Source: Gemmatimonadota bacterium (GTDB lineage: Bacteria > Gemmatimonadota > Gemmatimonadetes > Gemmatimonadales > Gemmatimonadaceae). From it: a stretch of 64,000 nucleotides of DNA. The notes below the pieces were generated by a model. That model ran no database searches and had not been told where the DNA came from. It saw only the letters and a program-made list of their open reading frames with translations. The number at the start of each line of letters is the position of its first letter. The first letter of the stretch is position 1. The position numbers and the translations under genes are program-made. The stretch lies in the NCBI GenBank assembly GCA_021298835.1, contig JAJTHG010000010.1, forward strand, positions 1-64,000, read 5' to 3'. This document shows, piece after piece, positions 34,907 through 43,687 of the stretch.

Positions 34907-35113
34907 TCAGGCCGACGTCTTGTTGTACTTCTGGCGGAAGCGTTCGACGCGGCCGGCGGTGTCGATGAGCTTCTGCTTGCCGGTGTAGAACGGGTGGCAC
35001 TGCGAGCAGATGTCGAGCGACAGCTCGGCGAACGTCGAACGCGTCTGGAACGTGTTGCCACAGGCGCACTTGACCTGCGCCGTGGCGTACGTCGGATGGA
35101 TTTCGGCCTTCAT
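34907..35113 (-). CDS. rpmE: ribosomal protein bL31, zinc-binding form
   Basis: 68 residues. [23 protein letters not shown] followed by [30 protein letters not shown]. Four cysteines (CxC and CxxC) make this the C+ zinc form. ATG 35113 has GAGG upstream. First gene of the release-factor operon, with a promoter at 35163-35192. Confidence 0.97.
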   Translation of the reverse strand: MKAEIHPTYATAQVKCACGNTFQTRSTFAELSLDICSQCHPFYTGKQKLIDTAGRVERFRQKYNKTSA

Positions 35114-35162
35114 GGGAATTGCCTCGTGAGCGGCGGCAGGGCGGGATGTCGGACAGCCCCTG

Positions 35163-35192
35163 AATATAGCCAGGATTCGGCGCAAGTTGCAA
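35163..35192 (-). promoter_or_regulatory. rpmE-prfA operon promoter
   Basis: On the minus strand TTGCAA (35187-35192), an 18-base spacer and TATATT (35163-35168), about 50 bases before the rpmE ATG. Confidence 0.62.
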
Positions 35193-35197
35193 CCCTG

Positions 35198-35241
35198 CAA
35201 GGGCTTAGCGGTTTGACATGGCGTTGCCCGTGGCGTAACGT
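35198..35241 (+). promoter_or_regulatory. crp promoter with shared upstream element
   Basis: TTGACA (35213-35218), 17-base spacer, TAACGT (35236-35241). The preceding CAAGGGCTTAGCGG matches the element before prs at 9225 with one substitution. It is divergent from the rpmE promoter. Confidence 0.65.
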
Positions 35242-35291
35242 GCGCGGACACGATTTGACGATGGTCGTATCCGCCCCGTCTTGCGCCCGGC

Positions 35292-36023
35292 ATGCCCGAT
35301 TCGACCCGCGCTCCAGCCCGTCCCACCCCGGCGTCGGGGATCCCGCCGCTCGGGAGCACCATCGACTTCCTGGTGACGGTACCGCTGTTCCACGAACTGG
35401 AGCTCGAGGAGCTGACCCGCTTCGCCGAGCTGGTGCGAGAGAAGTCTTATCCGCGCACGAGCGTGATCGTCTTCGAGGACGACCCCGGGGATGCGTTCTT
35501 CATCGTGCGCCAGGGGCGGGTGAAGGTGGTGCTGGTCTCGGACGACGGGCGCGAGATCATCCTCGGGGTCCTCGGGCCCGGCGAGCACTTCGGCGAGCTC
35601 GCGCTGATCGACAACCGGCCGCGGTCGGCCCACGTAGTCGCCATGGAGGACTCGACGCTGCTCGTGCTGCGGCGCGAGGACTTCCGGCGGCGCGTCGAGG
35701 CGAGCCCGAAGGTGGCGTGGGCCCTGCTCGTCGAGCTCTCGCGCCGCCTGCGAGCGGCCGACGGCAAGATCGGCGGGCTGGTGCTGCTGGACGTGCCGGG
35801 CCGCATCGCGCGCCTGCTCCTCGATCACCTGCCCGACGACTCGGCGACGATCGACAAGCCGCTCACCCACCAGATGATCGCGCAGATGATCGGCGCGAGC
35901 CGCGAGACGGTCTCGCGCGCCATGCGCGACTTCCAGGGCGCGGGCTGGGTCTCGGTCGAGCGCCGACGCATCACGCTCTCGGACGTCGAGGCGCTCAAGC
36001 GGCGCGCTCGCGCCCGCGACTAG
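35292..36023 (+). CDS. Crp/Fnr-family transcriptional regulator
   Basis: 243 residues. Cyclic-nucleotide-binding fold over about residues 22-140 ([55 protein letters not shown]). The C-terminal winged helix has recognition helix [20 protein letters not shown]. No Fnr-type N-terminal cysteines are seen, and the cAMP pocket GELALID-RPRSA resembles Crp. Target genes unknown. Leader of about 45 bases from a clear promoter. Confidence 0.92.
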   Translation: MPDSTRAPARPTPASGIPPLGSTIDFLVTVPLFHELELEELTRFAELVREKSYPRTSVIVFEDDPGDAFFIVRQGRVKVVLVSDDGREIILGVLGPGEHFGELALIDNRPRSAHVVAMEDSTLLVLRREDFRRRVEASPKVAWALLVELSRRLRAADGKIGGLVLLDVPGRIARLLLDHLPDDSATIDKPLTHQMIAQMIGASRETVSRAMRDFQGAGWVSVERRRITLSDVEALKRRARARD

Positions 36024-36142
36024 CCGATGAGAAGGCCGGAGTGTGAGCGGCATCACCTCGCGCTCCGCCGTCCCGGTGCTATCCTAGCGCACGACGGGAC
36101 CGCCGGGGTCGGCGGCCGTCGCCCCCCCGAGCCCGGTCGGTG

Positions 36143-37012
36143 ATGCAGCTCCGCTTCTGGGGGACTCGCGGGTCGATCCCGAGTCCCGGCGCCGCGACGG
36201 TCCGTTACGGCGGCAACACTCCCTGCACCGAATTGCGCACGAGTGCCGGGCATCTTGTCATCCTCGACGCCGGCACCGGCATCCGCGAACTCGGGCGATC
36301 GCTGCTGCAGCGGGCGGGTGGCCAGCCGGTCGTCGGCGACGTCTTCCTGACGCACGCGCACTGGGACCACATCCAGGGGCTCCCGTTCTTCGCGCCCATC
36401 TTCCAGCGCGGCAACCACTTCACGATCTGGGGCTCGGCCTCGCTGGAGACCAGCATCGACCGGGTGGTGCGCGACCAGATGTCGCCGGTTGTGTTCCCCG
36501 TCACGTTCGACGAGCTGGACGCCGCGGTCGATTTCCGGGAGATCCGGCCCGGCACGCTCCATGCGAGCGGAGTGCTGGTGTCGGCCTTCGACGCGCGGCA
36601 TCCCGGCGGCGCGCTCGGGTACCGGTTCGCCGACCCCGCCTCCCCGGACCGCTCCCTCGTGTACGTCTCGGACAACGAACTCGGCGACGCCACCAAGTAC
36701 CCGCAGTCCCCCGCCTCCTGGCGCCGGGACCTTGTCGAGTGGATGCGCGGGGCCTCCGTGCTCGTGCACGACGCGACGTACACGCCGGAGGAGTACGACC
36801 AGCACCGCGGCTGGGGGCACTCGACCGACTTCGAGTGCGTGGATCTGGCGCTCGAGGCCGGCGTGCAGACGCTGGTGCTCTTCCATCACCGCCCGGAGCG
36901 GCACGACGACGACGTGGATGCCCGCGTCGCCGCCACCCGCGAGCGCGTCCGCGCCCGCGGAGCCGCGCTCGACGTGATCGCCGCAGCCGAAGGGCTGACC
37001 CTGACCGTCTGA
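36143..37012 (+). CDS. MBL-fold metallohydrolase (PhnP/RNase Z-like)
   Basis: 289 residues. MQLRFWGTRGSIPSPG is the start typical of a distinct MBL subgroup; metal motif THAHWDHIQGLPFF, then VSAFDARHPGG, VYVSDNELGD, LVHDATYTPEE and a C-terminal LFHHRP histidine. Catalytic set looks complete. Some relatives carry response-regulator domains and bind c-di-GMP pathways, which would fit the HD-GYP neighbour, but substrate is unknown. ATG 36143 or the adjacent GTG 36140. Confidence 0.88.
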   Translation: MQLRFWGTRGSIPSPGAATVRYGGNTPCTELRTSAGHLVILDAGTGIRELGRSLLQRAGGQPVVGDVFLTHAHWDHIQGLPFFAPIFQRGNHFTIWGSASLETSIDRVVRDQMSPVVFPVTFDELDAAVDFREIRPGTLHASGVLVSAFDARHPGGALGYRFADPASPDRSLVYVSDNELGDATKYPQSPASWRRDLVEWMRGASVLVHDATYTPEEYDQHRGWGHSTDFECVDLALEAGVQTLVLFHHRPERHDDDVDARVAATRERVRARGAALDVIAAAEGLTLTV

Positions 37013-37033
37013 CCCGTTCCGACAGGAGACCCG

Positions 37034-37789
37034 ATGCTTCGAATCCTTCCGCGCCACCGTGCCGTCCTCACCGCGCTGGGGACGCTCGCGCTCGCCGTCG
37101 CGCCGACCGCGCTCGCGGCGCAGGCCGAGACGCGCCCGACCGTGGCCGTGCTCTACTTCAACAACGGATCCTTCGGCCCGGGCGCGAAGGACTACGACAT
37201 GCTCGGCCGCGGCGTCGCCGACTTCCTGATCACCGAGCTGTCGGCGAACCCGAGGATCCGCGTCGTCGAGCGTGACCAGATCGCGAAGATCACCGCCGAG
37301 CAGGACCTCGGTGCCTCCGGACGCATGGACGCCGAGACCGCCGTCCGCCTCGGGAAGCTGCTCGGGGCGCAGTACATGGTGACCGGGGGCTTCATCGTGA
37401 CGCCGCGCGGCGACGTGCGGCTCGACAGCCGCGCGTTCGACGTGAGCACGAGCCGCATCGTGCACACCGAGTCGGTGACCGACAAGGCGGACAACTTCGT
37501 GCCGCTCATCGGCAAGCTGGCCGAGAAGCTCAACGGCGGGATGAAGCTCCCCGAGATCCCGAAGCGCACCGGAACGGGGCCTGCCCCGGCGCCGGCCGGG
37601 ACCGTCGGAACCGCCGCGCCGGCCGCCGAGCAGAAGGTGCCGTTCGCGGCGGTGGCGCTCTACGCCAAGGCGCTCGGCGCCAAGGACAAGGGGAACAAGG
37701 CCGAGGCCGTCACCCTGTTCAAGCAGGCGCTCGACCGCTTTCCCGACTTCGCCAGGGCGAAGGCCCAGCTGAAGAACCTCGGGGCCTAG
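37034..37789 (+). CDS. CsgG/HfaB-like exported protein with TPR end
   Basis: 251 residues. Signal peptide 1-29 (PTALAAQ). The core (TVAVLYFNNGSFGPG, GRGVADFLITELSANPRIRVVERDQI, LGKLLGAQYMVTGGFIVTPRG) is the CsgG-like fold. A Pro/Ala linker then leads to a single TPR-like helix pair (VALYAKALGAKDKGNKAEAVTLFKQALDRFPDFARA). CsgG proper forms the curli secretion pore; this one lacks a lipobox cysteine, so it may be a periplasmic relative. AGGAGA Shine-Dalgarno before ATG 37034. Confidence 0.8.
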   Translation: MLRILPRHRAVLTALGTLALAVAPTALAAQAETRPTVAVLYFNNGSFGPGAKDYDMLGRGVADFLITELSANPRIRVVERDQIAKITAEQDLGASGRMDAETAVRLGKLLGAQYMVTGGFIVTPRGDVRLDSRAFDVSTSRIVHTESVTDKADNFVPLIGKLAEKLNGGMKLPEIPKRTGTGPAPAPAGTVGTAAPAAEQKVPFAAVALYAKALGAKDKGNKAEAVTLFKQALDRFPDFARAKAQLKNLGA

Positions 37790-37866
37790 CGGCCGGCAGG
37801 CGGCCTGCGGCGTCCCTCCCCCTGGGCGGGATGCCGCGGGCCGCCGCTCGGTGGACTCCGCCCGCC

Positions 37867-39846
37867 GTGATCCGTCCCCTCCTGATCGTCCCGCAGGGCC
37901 GCGCCATCGCGCTGCCCGCCCCCGTGCTGGCGGGTGTCGAGGTGCAGCGCGTGGAGGGCTGGCCCGACGTCGAGGCCCTCGATCCGCGGCGGCCGACGGT
38001 GGTCGTCATGGACGAGTCGGTGCTCGCGCGTCGGCTGTCGGCGGGACGCGCCGCCGACGCGGTCACGCTCGTGGCGGCACTCGTGATCTGGGGGAGCGAC
38101 GCGGTGCCGGCCGAGGACCTGCCCGAGCCGCTGGCGGCGCTCGGGCCACTGTTCCTGCCGAACGATGCGCCGCCCGCCCTCGTGCGGCACGTCCTGCAGG
38201 CCGCCCTGCGCCACGCGGCCACGCTCGTGCAGGCGCGGCTCGCGGTGGAAGCCGAAGCCGCCCGGCACGTGGAACTCGCCGAGCTCTCACGCGTGGGGGC
38301 GGCCCTCACCACCGAGCGGGACCTCGGGACCCTGCTCCGGCTCATCCTTTCGCAGTCGCGCCGGATCGCGCAGGCCGACGCCGGCTCGCTGTACCTGGTG
38401 GACCGCCCCGCCGACGACACGCCGGCGACGACGCTCCGCTTCAAGCTCGCGCAGAACGACTCGCGGCCCGGCCTGCCGCTCGAGGAGTTCACCGTGCCGA
38501 TCGACCACGCGTCGGTGGCGGGCTACGTGGCCGCGACCGGGCTGCCGCTCGTGCTCGAGGACGTGTACCAGCTCCCGCCGGACGCGGTGTACACCTTCAA
38601 CCGCCGCTTCGACCAGGCGTTCGGGTACCGGACGCGCAGCATGCTCGTGCTCCCGATGCGTACGCACCGCGACGAGACCATCGGGGTGCTCCAGTTGATC
38701 AATCGCAAGCGCGACCGGGCGGTGATGCTCACCGACGCGGCGGCGGTGGACGCGCAGGTGATCGGCTTCGACGAGCGGATCACCGAGCTCGTGACCGCCC
38801 TCGCCTCGCAGGCGGCGGTCGCAGTGGAGAATGCGCGGCTCTACGAGGACATCGAGCGGCTGTTCGAGGGATTCGTCACCGCGAGCGTGACCGCGATCGA
38901 GCAGCGCGACCCCACCACCAGCGGCCACTCGGGCCGGGTCGCGACGCTCACGATCGGGCTCGCCGACGCGATCGGCCGCGGCGGGGCACCGGGACCGTAT
39001 CGCGGGCTCGCGTTCTCGCGGGCCGAGATGCGCGAGCTGCGCTACGCGGCGCTGCTGCACGACTTCGGCAAGGTCGGCGTGCGGGAGCTGGTGCTGGTCA
39101 AGCAGAAGAAGCTCTATCCGTGGGACCTCGCGCTCATCCGCCACCGCTTCGCATACCTGCAGTCGCAGGCGGATGTCGTGTTCGAGCGCGAGCGCGCCGA
39201 GGTGCTGCTGGCGCACGGGCCCGCGGCCTACGCGGAGACGGTCGGTCGGCTCGAGGCCGAGCGTGACGCGCGGCGGCGCGAGCTCTCGGGGTTCCTCGAC
39301 CTGATCCTGCGCTCGAACGAGCCCACGGTGCTGCCGGAGGGGAACTTCGAGGCCCTCGGGCAGATCAACCGGACGACCTACACGGACTTCGACGGCGTCG
39401 AGCGCCCCCTGCTGGGCGATGACGAGCTGCGCTTCCTGATGATCCGCAAGGGGAACCTCGACGAGCGTGAGCGGCGCGAGATCGAGTCGCACGTGACGCA
39501 CTCGTACCGGTTCCTCGAGGCGATCCCGTGGACGCGCGAGCTCAAGGGGATTCCGCTCATCGCGTACGGGCACCACGAGAAGCTCGACGGCACCGGCTAT
39601 CCGCTCAGGCGGACGGCGGCGGAGATCCCCGTGCAGACGCGGATGATGACCATCGCCGACATCTTCGACGCGCTCACCGCGACCGACCGGCCGTACAAGC
39701 GGGCGGTACCGGCGCCGCGCGCGCTCGACATCCTGCGCGACGAGGCGAAGGCGGGGACGCTCGACCCCCACCTGCTCGAGGTGTTCACGGAGGGTCGGGT
39801 CTGGGAACGGGTGCTGCAGGCCGAGCGCGCCGCACCATCGGCCTAA
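37867..39846 (+). CDS. GAF / HD-GYP domain protein with large insertion
   Basis: 659 residues from GTG 37867 (ATG 37831 also in frame). N-terminal region (1-110) resembles a degenerate receiver. GAF domain about 135-325. HD-GYP: first histidine in TSGHSGRV, HD at 398-399 (LLHDFGKVGV), HHEKLDGTGYP beginning at 569. Canonical HD-GYP domains have about 60 residues between HD and HHE; here there are about 170, including a charged helical insert and a second helix-H motif. HD-GYP domains hydrolyse c-di-GMP. Stop interlocks with the amidase stop on the other strand. Confidence 0.88.
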   Translation: MIRPLLIVPQGRAIALPAPVLAGVEVQRVEGWPDVEALDPRRPTVVVMDESVLARRLSAGRAADAVTLVAALVIWGSDAVPAEDLPEPLAALGPLFLPNDAPPALVRHVLQAALRHAATLVQARLAVEAEAARHVELAELSRVGAALTTERDLGTLLRLILSQSRRIAQADAGSLYLVDRPADDTPATTLRFKLAQNDSRPGLPLEEFTVPIDHASVAGYVAATGLPLVLEDVYQLPPDAVYTFNRRFDQAFGYRTRSMLVLPMRTHRDETIGVLQLINRKRDRAVMLTDAAAVDAQVIGFDERITELVTALASQAAVAVENARLYEDIERLFEGFVTASVTAIEQRDPTTSGHSGRVATLTIGLADAIGRGGAPGPYRGLAFSRAEMRELRYAALLHDFGKVGVRELVLVKQKKLYPWDLALIRHRFAYLQSQADVVFERERAEVLLAHGPAAYAETVGRLEAERDARRRELSGFLDLILRSNEPTVLPEGNFEALGQINRTTYTDFDGVERPLLGDDELRFLMIRKGNLDERERREIESHVTHSYRFLEAIPWTRELKGIPLIAYGHHEKLDGTGYPLRRTAAEIPVQTRMMTIADIFDALTATDRPYKRAVPAPRALDILRDEAKAGTLDPHLLEVFTEGRVWERVLQAERAAPSA

Positions 39847-41483
39847 CGGCGCGGCGCGGGCGGCGGCGCGAGCGGCGGCGTGGTGGCCGGCGGGCGCCGG
39901 TGCCTGGTCGCCTGCTCGTACGCGTGGGCGAATCCAAGCAGCGTCGCCTCGCTCCACGGACGGCCGAGGAACTCGAGGCCGGCCGGCAGGCCGTCCGGCG
40001 TGAAGCCCATCGGGACGGTGAGCGCCGGCCACGCCAGCGAAGGGCTCAGGCCGCGGTTGTCGCCCCGGCCGTAGGCGTCGTCGGGACGGGGATTGGTGAG
40101 CACGTCGCGGCCGATCGGCGCGGGCGGGGCGTCGTAGGTGGCGTACACGATCGCGTCGAGCCGCCGGTCAGCCATGAGTTGCAGGTACGCGATGCGCAGC
40201 GCCTCGCGGTAGCGCATCAGGGCGCCGAAGCCGGCTTCCTCCGGCGACCGCCCGACGTACTCGATCAGGGCCCTGGCGCGCCACGGATTCACACCCCCGG
40301 CGAGGAGAATCTCCTTGAGCGTCCGGAACGGCGCCCCCGGATGCTGCGCGAGGTACGCGTCGGTCGCCGCCTCGGTCTCGAAGTCGTTGCCCAAGCGCGG
40401 CATCGGCACCGGCGGGCGCACGAGCGAGTCCACGATCACCGCCCCCTGCGCCCGCAGGTCGGCGAGGGCGCGGTCGAGGAGGGGTGCCACTTTGGCGAAC
40501 TCGGCCGAGTCCACGCGCGCGAGCGAGTCGCGGCGCAACGCGGCGGTATCGCGTGGGGCGCCGCTGTCGCTCGCGGTGCGGCGCGGCGGCGGCGTGCGGC
40601 GCGTCCGCAGGACCCCGATGCGCGCCCCCGCGAGCGCGCCGGCGGTGAGTCCGGCCGTGTACGTGGCCGGCACGTTCCCGACGGCGTACACGGTGACCGG
40701 GTCGCGCGGATCGTACCCGGCGATGACGTCGAGCACGCGTGCCGCGTCGGCCACGGTGCGCGTCATCGGCCCCATGGTGTCCTGCGACGGGTTCGCGGGG
40801 AGCATGCCGAAGCGGCTCACGAGCGGGAGCGTGGGACGCAGGCCCACGAGCGCATGCACCGCCGCAGGGCCGCGGATCGACCCGCCCGTGTCCTCGCCGA
40901 GCGCGACGAGCCCGAAGTTGGCGGCCGCGGCCGCGCCGGACCCGCTCGACGACCCGCTGGGATTGCGCGCGGGGTCGTACGCGTTCCGGATGATCCCCGC
41001 GGCCGAGCTCACGTAGCGGCCCGCGAACTCGCCCATGGTGGTCTTCGCGAGGATGATCGCCCCGGCGGCCTCGAGCTTCTCGACGACGGTCGCATCGCGC
41101 GCGGGGACGAAGTCCTTGAACAGCACCGAGCCGTAGGTGGTCGGCATGTCCTTCGTCTCGACCTGGTCCTTGAGCAGGACCGGTACGCAGTGCAGCGGGC
41201 CGCGCGCGCGCTTCGACCGCCACACACCGTCGAGCGAGTCGGCGTCGGCCAGGGCTCGCGGGTTCACGGTCTGGATCGCATGGAGCTCGGGCCCCTGCCG
41301 GTCGTACGCGGCGATGCGGTCGAGATAGGCCTGCACGAGCTGCCGGCAGGTGAGCCGGCCGGCCGACATGGCGGCGTGCACCGACGGGATGGTGGCTTCC
41401 ATCACGTCGAACGACTGGGCGGCCGCGGGGGCCGCGGGGGCCGCGAGGGCGGCGACGATGACGGCGAGCGGGGCGAGGCGCAT
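39843..41483 (-). CDS. exported amidase-signature family protein
   Basis: 546 residues. Signal peptide 1-23 (APAAPAAAQ). Amidase-signature triad: Lys105 in PVLLKDQVET, cis-Ser around 178-180 in NPSGSSSGSG, nucleophile Ser202 in GEDTGGSIRGPA. An inserted Arg/Pro/Asp-rich segment (about 295-345) interrupts the fold. Hydrolyses an amide in the periplasm; it is not GatA, which has no signal. TACGTT lies 6 bases before the ATG. Divergent from the serine hydrolase. Confidence 0.9.
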   Translation of the reverse strand: MRLAPLAVIVAALAAPAAPAAAQSFDVMEATIPSVHAAMSAGRLTCRQLVQAYLDRIAAYDRQGPELHAIQTVNPRALADADSLDGVWRSKRARGPLHCVPVLLKDQVETKDMPTTYGSVLFKDFVPARDATVVEKLEAAGAIILAKTTMGEFAGRYVSSAAGIIRNAYDPARNPSGSSSGSGAAAAANFGLVALGEDTGGSIRGPAAVHALVGLRPTLPLVSRFGMLPANPSQDTMGPMTRTVADAARVLDVIAGYDPRDPVTVYAVGNVPATYTAGLTAGALAGARIGVLRTRRTPPPRRTASDSGAPRDTAALRRDSLARVDSAEFAKVAPLLDRALADLRAQGAVIVDSLVRPPVPMPRLGNDFETEAATDAYLAQHPGAPFRTLKEILLAGGVNPWRARALIEYVGRSPEEAGFGALMRYREALRIAYLQLMADRRLDAIVYATYDAPPAPIGRDVLTNPRPDDAYGRGDNRGLSPSLAWPALTVPMGFTPDGLPAGLEFLGRPWSEATLLGFAHAYEQATRHRRPPATTPPLAPPPAPRR

Positions 41484-41489
41484 GGGGCG

Positions 41490-41495
41490 AACGTA
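41490..41495 (-). promoter_or_regulatory. leaderless-type -10 hexamer TACGTT
   Basis: TACGTT ends 6 bases before the amidase ATG on the minus strand; no Shine-Dalgarno. Confidence 0.42.
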
Positions 41496-41570
41496 GCCCG
41501 GCGCGCGTGCCGGGGCGAGCGGCTGGTGCGCGCAGGGCCCGGATGCCCGGCCCCGGTGCCAGCGGTCGGC

Positions 41571-41598
41571 TCGACTCCCGGCCGCGGCGCTGTAGCTT
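41571..41598 (+). promoter_or_regulatory. promoter of the serine hydrolase gene
   Basis: TCGACT (41571-41576), 16-base spacer, TAGCTT (41593-41598), which ends 7 bases before ATG 41606, so the mRNA is probably leaderless. Confidence 0.45.
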
Positions 41599-41605
41599 GC
41601 AGCGC

Positions 41606-43186
41606 ATGCCGCGCCGCCACCTGCTACCGGCGCTCGCCGGCCTCCCTTGGCTGGCGCTCGCCGCGCAGCCCGATCCACTGAGCCCCGTCGCCCCCCCCGC
41701 GCGCTTCGCCGACGAGGCCCGCGCCGCGCGCCTGCGCGCCGCCTTCCCTGCGGTGGACTCGCTCGTGCGCGACTTCGCCGTCCGGCGCCGCGTGCCCGGC
41801 TGGGCCTACGGTATCGTCGTGGACGGCCGCCTCGAGCACGTCGTCGCCGGGGGCCTGCGCGACGTGCGCGCGGGGGCGGCGGTGGACACCGGCACCGTCT
41901 TCCGCATCGCCTCGATGAGCAAGAGCTTCGCCGCCGCGGCGATCCTGCAGCTGCGCGACGCCGGCCGGCTCTCGCTCGACGACCCGGCCGAGCGCCACGT
42001 GCCGGAGCTCCGCGACCTGCGACCCGCGACCGGCGACGCCCCGCGCATCACGATCCGCCACCTCCTCACGCACGCGGCCGGCTTCCCCGAGGACAACCCG
42101 TGGGGCGACCAGCAGCTCGACGCCACCGAGGCGGCGTTCAGCGCGATGCTGCGCGGCGGCATTCCCTTCTCCACGCCGCCGGGCACCGCGTACGAGTACT
42201 CCAACTACGGCTTCGCGATCCTCGGGCGCATCGTCGCGAACGTCGCCGGGATGCCGTACGCGCGCTACCTGCGCACGCGTCTCCTCGAGCCGCTCGGCAT
42301 GCCGCGCACGACGCTCGAGTCGCGCGACGTGCCGTCGGAGCGGCTGGCGATCGGCCACCGGCTGCAGGACGGCGCGTGGCTGCCGGAGCCCGCGCTGCCG
42401 GACGGGGCGTTCGGCGTCATGGGTGGGATGCTCACGACGCCGGCGGACCTGACGCGGTGGGTGGCGTTCCTGCTCGACGCCTGGCCGGCGCGCGACGGCG
42501 CCGACTCACCTGTGCTCTCGCGCGCGTCCCGGCGCGAGATGCAGCAGCTGCACCGCTGGGCGGGGGCGTCCGTCCTGGCGGGCGAGACGCTGACGCTCAC
42601 CGCGGGGGGCTACGGCTACGGCCTGCGCGTGGGCTCGACGTGCGACGTGCGGCACTGGGTGTCGCACACGGGGGGACTGCCCGGATACGGCTCGATCATG
42701 AAGTGGTTCCCGGAGCACGGCGTGGGGATCATCGCGTTGGGCAGTCTGACGTACACGCCGTGGACCCCGGTCGTCGATCAGGCGTTCGCGCGCCTGCAGC
42801 AGACGGGGGCGCTGGTGCCCCGCGAGCCGCAACCGGCGCCGGTGCTCGCGACGCGGCGCGCGCAGGTGACGCGGCTGGTGCAGCAGTGGTCGGCGCCGCT
42901 GGCCGACTCGCTGGCGGCGATGAACCTGTTCCGCGACGAGTCGGCCGTGCGGCGCGCGGCGCAGGTCGCGGCGGTGCGTGATGCGGCGGGGGGCCAGTGC
43001 GTGAACGAAGGGTCGTTCGTGGTGGAGAACGCGCTCCGGGGACGGTGGCGGATGCGCTGCGCACGGGAGGACCTCGTGGTGGCGATCACGCTGGCGCCGA
43101 CGATGCCGGCCGGAGTGCAGTACCTCGATGTCTCGCCGCTGGCGCGCGACGCATCGCTGGCCGTCGCGTCCACATGCCGCCGCTGA
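41606..43186 (+). CDS. exported beta-lactamase/D-Ala-D-Ala carboxypeptidase-like serine hydrolase
   Basis: 526 residues. Short signal peptide (1-20). Class C-type active site: SMSK with Ser103 and Lys106, the tyrosine motif EYSNYGF and the HTGG box in SHTGGLPGYGS. The C-terminal domain (about 405-526) is of the type attached to many family S12 proteins. Probably a peptidase or esterase, not a resistance enzyme. Overlaps the next gene by 13 bases. Confidence 0.88.
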   Translation: MPRRHLLPALAGLPWLALAAQPDPLSPVAPPARFADEARAARLRAAFPAVDSLVRDFAVRRRVPGWAYGIVVDGRLEHVVAGGLRDVRAGAAVDTGTVFRIASMSKSFAAAAILQLRDAGRLSLDDPAERHVPELRDLRPATGDAPRITIRHLLTHAAGFPEDNPWGDQQLDATEAAFSAMLRGGIPFSTPPGTAYEYSNYGFAILGRIVANVAGMPYARYLRTRLLEPLGMPRTTLESRDVPSERLAIGHRLQDGAWLPEPALPDGAFGVMGGMLTTPADLTRWVAFLLDAWPARDGADSPVLSRASRREMQQLHRWAGASVLAGETLTLTAGGYGYGLRVGSTCDVRHWVSHTGGLPGYGSIMKWFPEHGVGIIALGSLTYTPWTPVVDQAFARLQQTGALVPREPQPAPVLATRRAQVTRLVQQWSAPLADSLAAMNLFRDESAVRRAAQVAAVRDAAGGQCVNEGSFVVENALRGRWRMRCAREDLVVAITLAPTMPAGVQYLDVSPLARDASLAVASTCRR

Positions 43187-43677
43187 CGCCCCCCCGGGAA
43201 CCGGGCGCGGTCGCCACCGCGCGGCACCCCGGGCGCCTGCGGGCCGTCCTCCAGACGACGGCGCTGGTCTCCGCCGCCGGCGCCGTGGCCGGGGCGATCG
43301 CCGCCCCGGTGGTCCTGACCGTGGCGACCCTCGCGCGACTCGTCGTCTCCGGGGGAGGCGTGCCGGATACGTGGACCGCCGTGGTCAACGCGTTCCGGGG
43401 GGCGGGAGCGCTCGGCACCCTGGCCGCCGTGTACGGTGCCGTGCTTGGCCCCTTGCTCGGCTGGACGCTGCTCAGGCGCGTGCCGATCGGCCGGGCCGCG
43501 GTCACCTGCGCGGTCGGCGCAGCGGTGTTCCTCGTTCTCGGACTGGTGCTGCTGCCCCTCGCGTTCGACGGCCTGCTGGCACTCGCCTACCCGGTGGTGG
43601 GTGGCCTCGTGACGGCGTTGGCCCTGCGCTGGCGCCAGCGCGATCGTGCGAGCGCCGGCGCAGACGCGGGGACGTGA
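43174..43677 (+). CDS. small integral membrane protein, unknown
   Basis: 167 residues with four predicted helices (TTALVSAAGAVAGAIAAPVVL, ALGTLAAVYGAVLGPLLGWTLL, AAVTCAVGAAVFLVLGLVLLPL, LLALAYPVVGGLVTALAL). A basic N-terminus and a short polar loop (SGGGVPDTWTAVVNAFRG). No family recognised. ATG 43174 overlaps the hydrolase end by 13 bases in another frame. It converges on hyuB. Confidence 0.7.
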   Translation: MPPLTPPREPGAVATARHPGRLRAVLQTTALVSAAGAVAGAIAAPVVLTVATLARLVVSGGGVPDTWTAVVNAFRGAGALGTLAAVYGAVLGPLLGWTLLRRVPIGRAAVTCAVGAAVFLVLGLVLLPLAFDGLLALAYPVVGGLVTALALRWRQRDRASAGADAGT

Positions 43678-43687
43678 GGGTAGCCCG

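Noticed and set aside
39843-41483. GatA subunit of the tRNA amidotransferase
   Set aside because: It has a signal peptide and an inserted segment, and no gatB or gatC is adjacent.
41606-43186. Antibiotic-resistance beta-lactamase
   Set aside because: The SxxK, YxN and HTGG motifs are shared with many S12 peptidases and esterases, and the extra C-terminal domain and context do not suggest resistance.
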